Assembly (NCBI GenBank): GCA_003612405.1
Contig: RAYR01000010.1
Coordinates: 146,669-210,668 of the forward strand
Length of the DNA stretch: 64,000 nt
Direction of reading: 5' to 3'
Origin: a bacterium 0.1xD8-71
Lineage (GTDB): Bacteria; Bacillota; Clostridia; Lachnospirales; Lachnospiraceae
The notes beneath the pieces are model-generated. The model was not told the origin of the DNA. It ran no database searches and was given only the letters and a program-made list of their open reading frames with translations. The translations under genes and the position numbers were made by a program. Positions 61,069 through 64,000 of this stretch are shown one piece after another. Position 1 is the stretch's first letter, and each line of letters opens with the position of its first letter.

Positions 61069-63657
61069 TTACTCCTTTCCTTTGGTATATTGTCTGATTA
61101 CCTGCCTTAATAATTCTATATCTATCGGTTTTGCCAAATGTACATTCATTCCAGCATTAAGAGCTTCCTTTTCATCCTCTGCAAAAGCATTGGCTGTCAT
61201 GGCAATAATCGGAATCTCACGTGCATCTTTTCGTTCCAATGCCCTGATCGCTCTTGTGGCATCATACCCGTTCATGACCGGCATTTGAACATCCATCAAA
61301 ATAGCATCAAATTCACCTTCCTGCGCGTTCTCAAACCGCTCTACTGCCAGCTGTCCATTTTCGACAATCTCACATTCTGCCTTCTCAAGCGACAGGATTT
61401 CTTTCAAAATTTCCGCATTGATTTCATTATCTTCTGCGGCAAGGAAATTCATTCCCTCAAGTTTATTATCCTTCTCTTCAAATTCTTCAGTCTGCGGCAT
61501 ATCCGCCTGCATTTCCTGAATCTTCTGCTTAAATGCTGACGCAAAGAAAGGCAGAAAGAGAATCCCTGTATTCTCTATCTGTAAAACATCCTCTGTACCC
61601 GCTTCATCATGCTCTGCCAAAAACAGTATCGGAATCCTATCCGGCATTTCTTCTCTTATCCTCTTTACTGCCTGTATGCTGCCTGTATCCGGTAAATTTC
61701 CTCCTGACAAAGCCACATGATAACTTTCTTCTTTGCTATCACATTTATGCAGCAAAGCCAGAGCCTCTTCCATGCTATGCGCTTCATCAGCCTTTACTCC
61801 CACATCGCCCATCAGGTTTATAATATTTTCGCAGGTCTCTGTATCCCCTTCCAATACCAGTATACGTGAAATGCCCTTTTCCGCCCAGAAACACCGATCC
61901 GCCTGTCCCTCCGGTATACGAAATTCCAGATCAACCGTAAACAGACTTCCTTTATCCACTTCACTGGAGACATCTATCGTACCGCCCATAAGCTCTATGA
62001 TATTCTTTGTAATAGCCATTCCCAGGCCGGTACCCTGCACCTTATTCGTGGTACTGTTTTCTGCTCTGGTAAAAGCATCAAAAATGGTCTCCAGATACTC
62101 CTTCGTCATACCATATCCGTTGTCCTGCACTTCAATCCTGATATGCTCATATTGACTGGAACGTTGCTTAAGTCCAATGATACGCAGCCAGATTTTTCCT
62201 CCTGTTGGCGTATATTTTACTGCATTGGAAAGCAGATTGATCAAAACCTGATTAATACGTGTCTCATCGCCCATCAGCGATTCATGTTTGATTCCCGTTA
62301 CTTCAACAAAAAACTTCTGCTCTCTCGCCTCCGCCATGGGACGAATAATTGCATCTACAGAAGACACCAGATCATTCAATGTAAAGTTTTCCACATTTAA
62401 GACAACTTTACCACTCTCAATTTTGGATACATCCAGAATATCATTAATCAGACTAAGCAGATGTTGTCCAGATGCCATAATCTTCTTTGTATATTCCCGC
62501 ACCTTATCCGGGTTCTCCGCATCCTTAGCCAGCAACGTAGTAAAGCCCAGAACCGCGTTCATAGGTGTACGGATATCATGAGACATATTGGAAAGAAACA
62601 TGGTCTTTGAATTACTTGCGATCTGTGCGGCCTGCAACGCCTCTGCCAGCCTGCGGTTGCTGACTTCTCTTTCCGCTTCCCGTTCCCTCATGATTCTCCT
62701 CTGCTGTCTTTGATAAAAATAATATATAATACAGCATAAAGAAAACGCAATCAGCATAACCACAACAACAATCAGAATATTGTGATTGACAGACCGTCCT
62801 TCCTGCTGTATTGCCTCAATCGGCACATAACCGATCAGATAAAGAGTACCGTCATTCACTGACCACATATAGTTCAGAGAATCTTTATTTCTGATATCAT
62901 GATAAAACATGATATTCTGATTTTCTTTAATGCACTCCTCCACTTTCTCACGAAGAATGTCTTCATCAATATCATTTGCCCGATAAAAATCTGTCAGATT
63001 CAAATGCCCTGCACTCCGTTCACCCATCCCCTTCGGCTTCAGAACAAAGCGCTGCGTCTCTGCATCCATAATATAGAGCATCGCTTTTTTATTATAGAAT
63101 CCCTCCGGAAGTGACTTGTCAAAAGAATCATAAATATATTCTACATAAAGTGTTGCTATCTCCTGATTATCTCTGATAACCGGACATTTTATACAATAAG
63201 CCCAGGTTCCCATATAATTCAGATATGATTGAGATACCGGCAAGCCATCAACTGTTCCACCGGCAGAAAAGTCCAGTTCTTCTTCACTAAACACCTCTCC
63301 TGTACTGGATACACCTTCCGTTTCTCCCGACCGTATCAAGGCAATCCTCACCATAGTCTTACTTTTCTTATAATTACGAACATATTTCTCCGGATCCGGC
63401 ATGGCGGCAATTCCCTGTGCCATTAATCTTTGATACTCTGCTTCTTTATTCAGTATTGCTTCAATCGTACATTCTATCAGATCCAGGCTCTCATTCAGAT
63501 TCTGAGTCGCCGAAGCCGCCATCTCCCGAGAAATTTTGCGAGACACAGAAAAAACAATAGTGGCCAAAAATAAGAAGACCAAAAAAATAGAAACAAGCAA
63601 TGAAATTCCTCTATCCATCTTACTTTCATTATGCTTCTTTCTCATCTTGATCTTCAC
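61069..63657 (-). CDS. Hybrid sensor histidine kinase with two receiver domains
   Basis: The 862-residue protein has helix 1 at about 17-37, an extracellular sensor region of about 260 residues (possibly dCache-like), and helix 2 near 300-320. The kinase core has NMSHDIRTPMNAVLGF (H-box) with LINLLSNAVKYTPTGG (N-box) and GTGLGMAITKNIIELMGG (G-box). Two receiver domains follow: the first is degenerate, the second is complete with LMDVQMPVMNGYDA. GTG 63657 or ATG 63645 can start it. No DNA-binding output domain is present, so phosphate must go to another protein. It is followed by the solute-binding gene after 33 nt. Confidence 0.9.
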   Translation of the reverse strand: MKIKMRKKHNESKMDRGISLLVSIFLVFLFLATIVFSVSRKISREMAASATQNLNESLDLIECTIEAILNKEAEYQRLMAQGIAAMPDPEKYVRNYKKSKTMVRIALIRSGETEGVSSTGEVFSEEELDFSAGGTVDGLPVSQSYLNYMGTWAYCIKCPVIRDNQEIATLYVEYIYDSFDKSLPEGFYNKKAMLYIMDAETQRFVLKPKGMGERSAGHLNLTDFYRANDIDEDILREKVEECIKENQNIMFYHDIRNKDSLNYMWSVNDGTLYLIGYVPIEAIQQEGRSVNHNILIVVVVMLIAFSLCCIIYYFYQRQQRRIMREREAEREVSNRRLAEALQAAQIASNSKTMFLSNMSHDIRTPMNAVLGFTTLLAKDAENPDKVREYTKKIMASGQHLLSLINDILDVSKIESGKVVLNVENFTLNDLVSSVDAIIRPMAEAREQKFFVEVTGIKHESLMGDETRINQVLINLLSNAVKYTPTGGKIWLRIIGLKQRSSQYEHIRIEVQDNGYGMTKEYLETIFDAFTRAENSTTNKVQGTGLGMAITKNIIELMGGTIDVSSEVDKGSLFTVDLEFRIPEGQADRCFWAEKGISRILVLEGDTETCENIINLMGDVGVKADEAHSMEEALALLHKCDSKEESYHVALSGGNLPDTGSIQAVKRIREEMPDRIPILFLAEHDEAGTEDVLQIENTGILFLPFFASAFKQKIQEMQADMPQTEEFEEKDNKLEGMNFLAAEDNEINAEILKEILSLEKAECEIVENGQLAVERFENAQEGEFDAILMDVQMPVMNGYDATRAIRALERKDAREIPIIAMTANAFAEDEKEALNAGMNVHLAKPIDIELLRQVIRQYTKGKE

Positions 63658-63739
63658 TCCATCCCTATAACCAATTATCCGATACGCTGTCCGCCTTTGT
63701 ATCTAATCAGCTTTGTACATATATTTAGTTCTTACTCTT

Positions 63740-63768
63740 ATTATATTCTTGTTTCTTTATAAAGTCAG
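63740..63768 (-). promoter_or_regulatory. Possible promoter of the kinase/solute-binding operon
   Basis: A perfect TATAAT (63740-63745) has CTGACT (63763-63768) 17 bp before it on the minus strand. It lies 82 nt ahead of the kinase start. The rest of 63658-63880 is AT-rich with no gene seen. Confidence 0.5.
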
Positions 63769-63880
63769 TATGTTAGACTGGCTGGAAAAATATTTATAAT
63801 ACTTTCAAGAATATAAAGCAAAGTTATTATATCTTTTTTGGGGTTTTTGTGTCAATATTATATACTTTGAAAGCAAAAGA

Positions 63881-63908
63881 AAAACCTGTAGATATTGCTA
63901 CAGGTTTT
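63881..63908 (-). terminator. Terminator after tRNA-Asn
   Basis: An 11-bp stem AAAACCTGTAG pairs with CTACAGGTTTT around a 6-nt loop, with TTTTTCTTTT on the minus strand. It starts 19 nt past tRNA-Asn. Confidence 0.85.
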
Positions 63909-63927
63909 CAATAACTTATGAACTTAG

Positions 63928-63999
63928 CTCCCCGAGTAGGGCTCGAACCTACAACCCCGCGGTTAACAGCCGCGTGCTCTACCATTGAGCTATCGAGGA
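63928..63999 (-). tRNA. tRNA-Asn(GUU)
   Basis: Acceptor stem TCCTCGA pairs with TCGGGGA (one G-U), discriminator G. The anticodon loop has GTT and the T-arm GGTTCGAGCCC. CCA is not encoded. The 5' end is 1 nt from the window edge, so its promoter is outside. Confidence 0.95.
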
Positions 64000-64000
64000 T

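Noticed and set aside
1..64000. CRISPR arrays, rRNA genes and riboswitches
   Set aside because: I saw no regularly spaced repeats, no rRNA sequence and no known riboswitch consensus by eye. A covariance search was not possible.

Overview
The window looks like chromosomal DNA of an anaerobic, spore-forming Firmicute of the Lachnospiraceae type. The reasons are strong GGAGG ribosome binding sites, a Spo0A-type DNA-binding domain, EpsG/Wzz-type glycan genes, a BlaI/BlaR1-type pair, a DUF3048 lipoprotein and a moderately AT-rich composition. This placement comes from gene content only. Nearly everything from 1 to 43 kb lies on the minus strand.

Region 1 (1-8.4 kb) is an exopolysaccharide assembly operon read leftwards: polyprenol-type and ordinary GT2 glycosyltransferases, the initiating sugar-phosphate transferase, a Wzz-type chain-length protein, another GT2, an EpsG-type polymerase, a GT2 and a GT4 cut by the window edge. 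Region 2 (8.5-15.9 kb) holds a small unknown protein, an AAA-type ATPase behind iterated AT-rich repeats, an orphan Spo0A C-terminal domain, GDP-fucose genes (gmd, fcl), a cyclic-nucleotide-binding protein, a large GT-C-like membrane protein and rfbD with its own promoter.

Region 3 (16-43 kb) is a very long minus-strand glycan operon. From its 5' end it has an 822-residue glycerophosphotransferase-like protein, a nonulosonate-like pathway (LegB, PtmE, SDR, radical SAM, SpsF/NeuA-like, PIG-L deacetylase, NeuB, PseG/SpsG-like, WbqC), a carbamoyltransferase remnant, a Maf/DUF115-like protein, an FdtA/FdtB-type amino-sugar module, and a series of GT2, radical SAM, GT-D, methyltransferase and LicD proteins. 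A Rossmann-like domain recurs about ten times here, fused to unrelated enzymes. The 3' end (16.1-18.2 kb) is a small gene graveyard with one internal deletion, one fusion-by-deletion and one probable frameshift.

Region 4 (43.1-46.3 kb) is the most unusual part. A tyrosine recombinase lies between two identical 25-bp palindromic sites in inverted orientation. Inside the same segment, next to the left site, is a perfect consensus promoter (TTGACA, 17 bp, TATAAT) that fires outward into a TnpB-like gene. That TnpB lacks all three RuvC catalytic acidic residues and is followed by a GC-rich, foldable region that could be its guide RNA, then directly by the glycan operon. My reading is a self-contained invertible promoter switch that drives a nuclease-dead TnpB (TldR-like) and possibly the whole surface-glycan operon.

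Region 5 (46.3-64 kb) is mostly housekeeping and sensing: a TetR/MFS efflux pair with clear palindromic operators, an Hsp70/J-protein/membrane-protein operon, a small Fic protein, a DUF3048 lipoprotein, an orphan GHKL kinase, a BlaI/M56 pair with two operators, a ParB-like small protein, YccF, tRNA-Cys, tRNA-Glu, a solute-binding lipoprotein paired with a hybrid histidine kinase, and tRNA-Asn.
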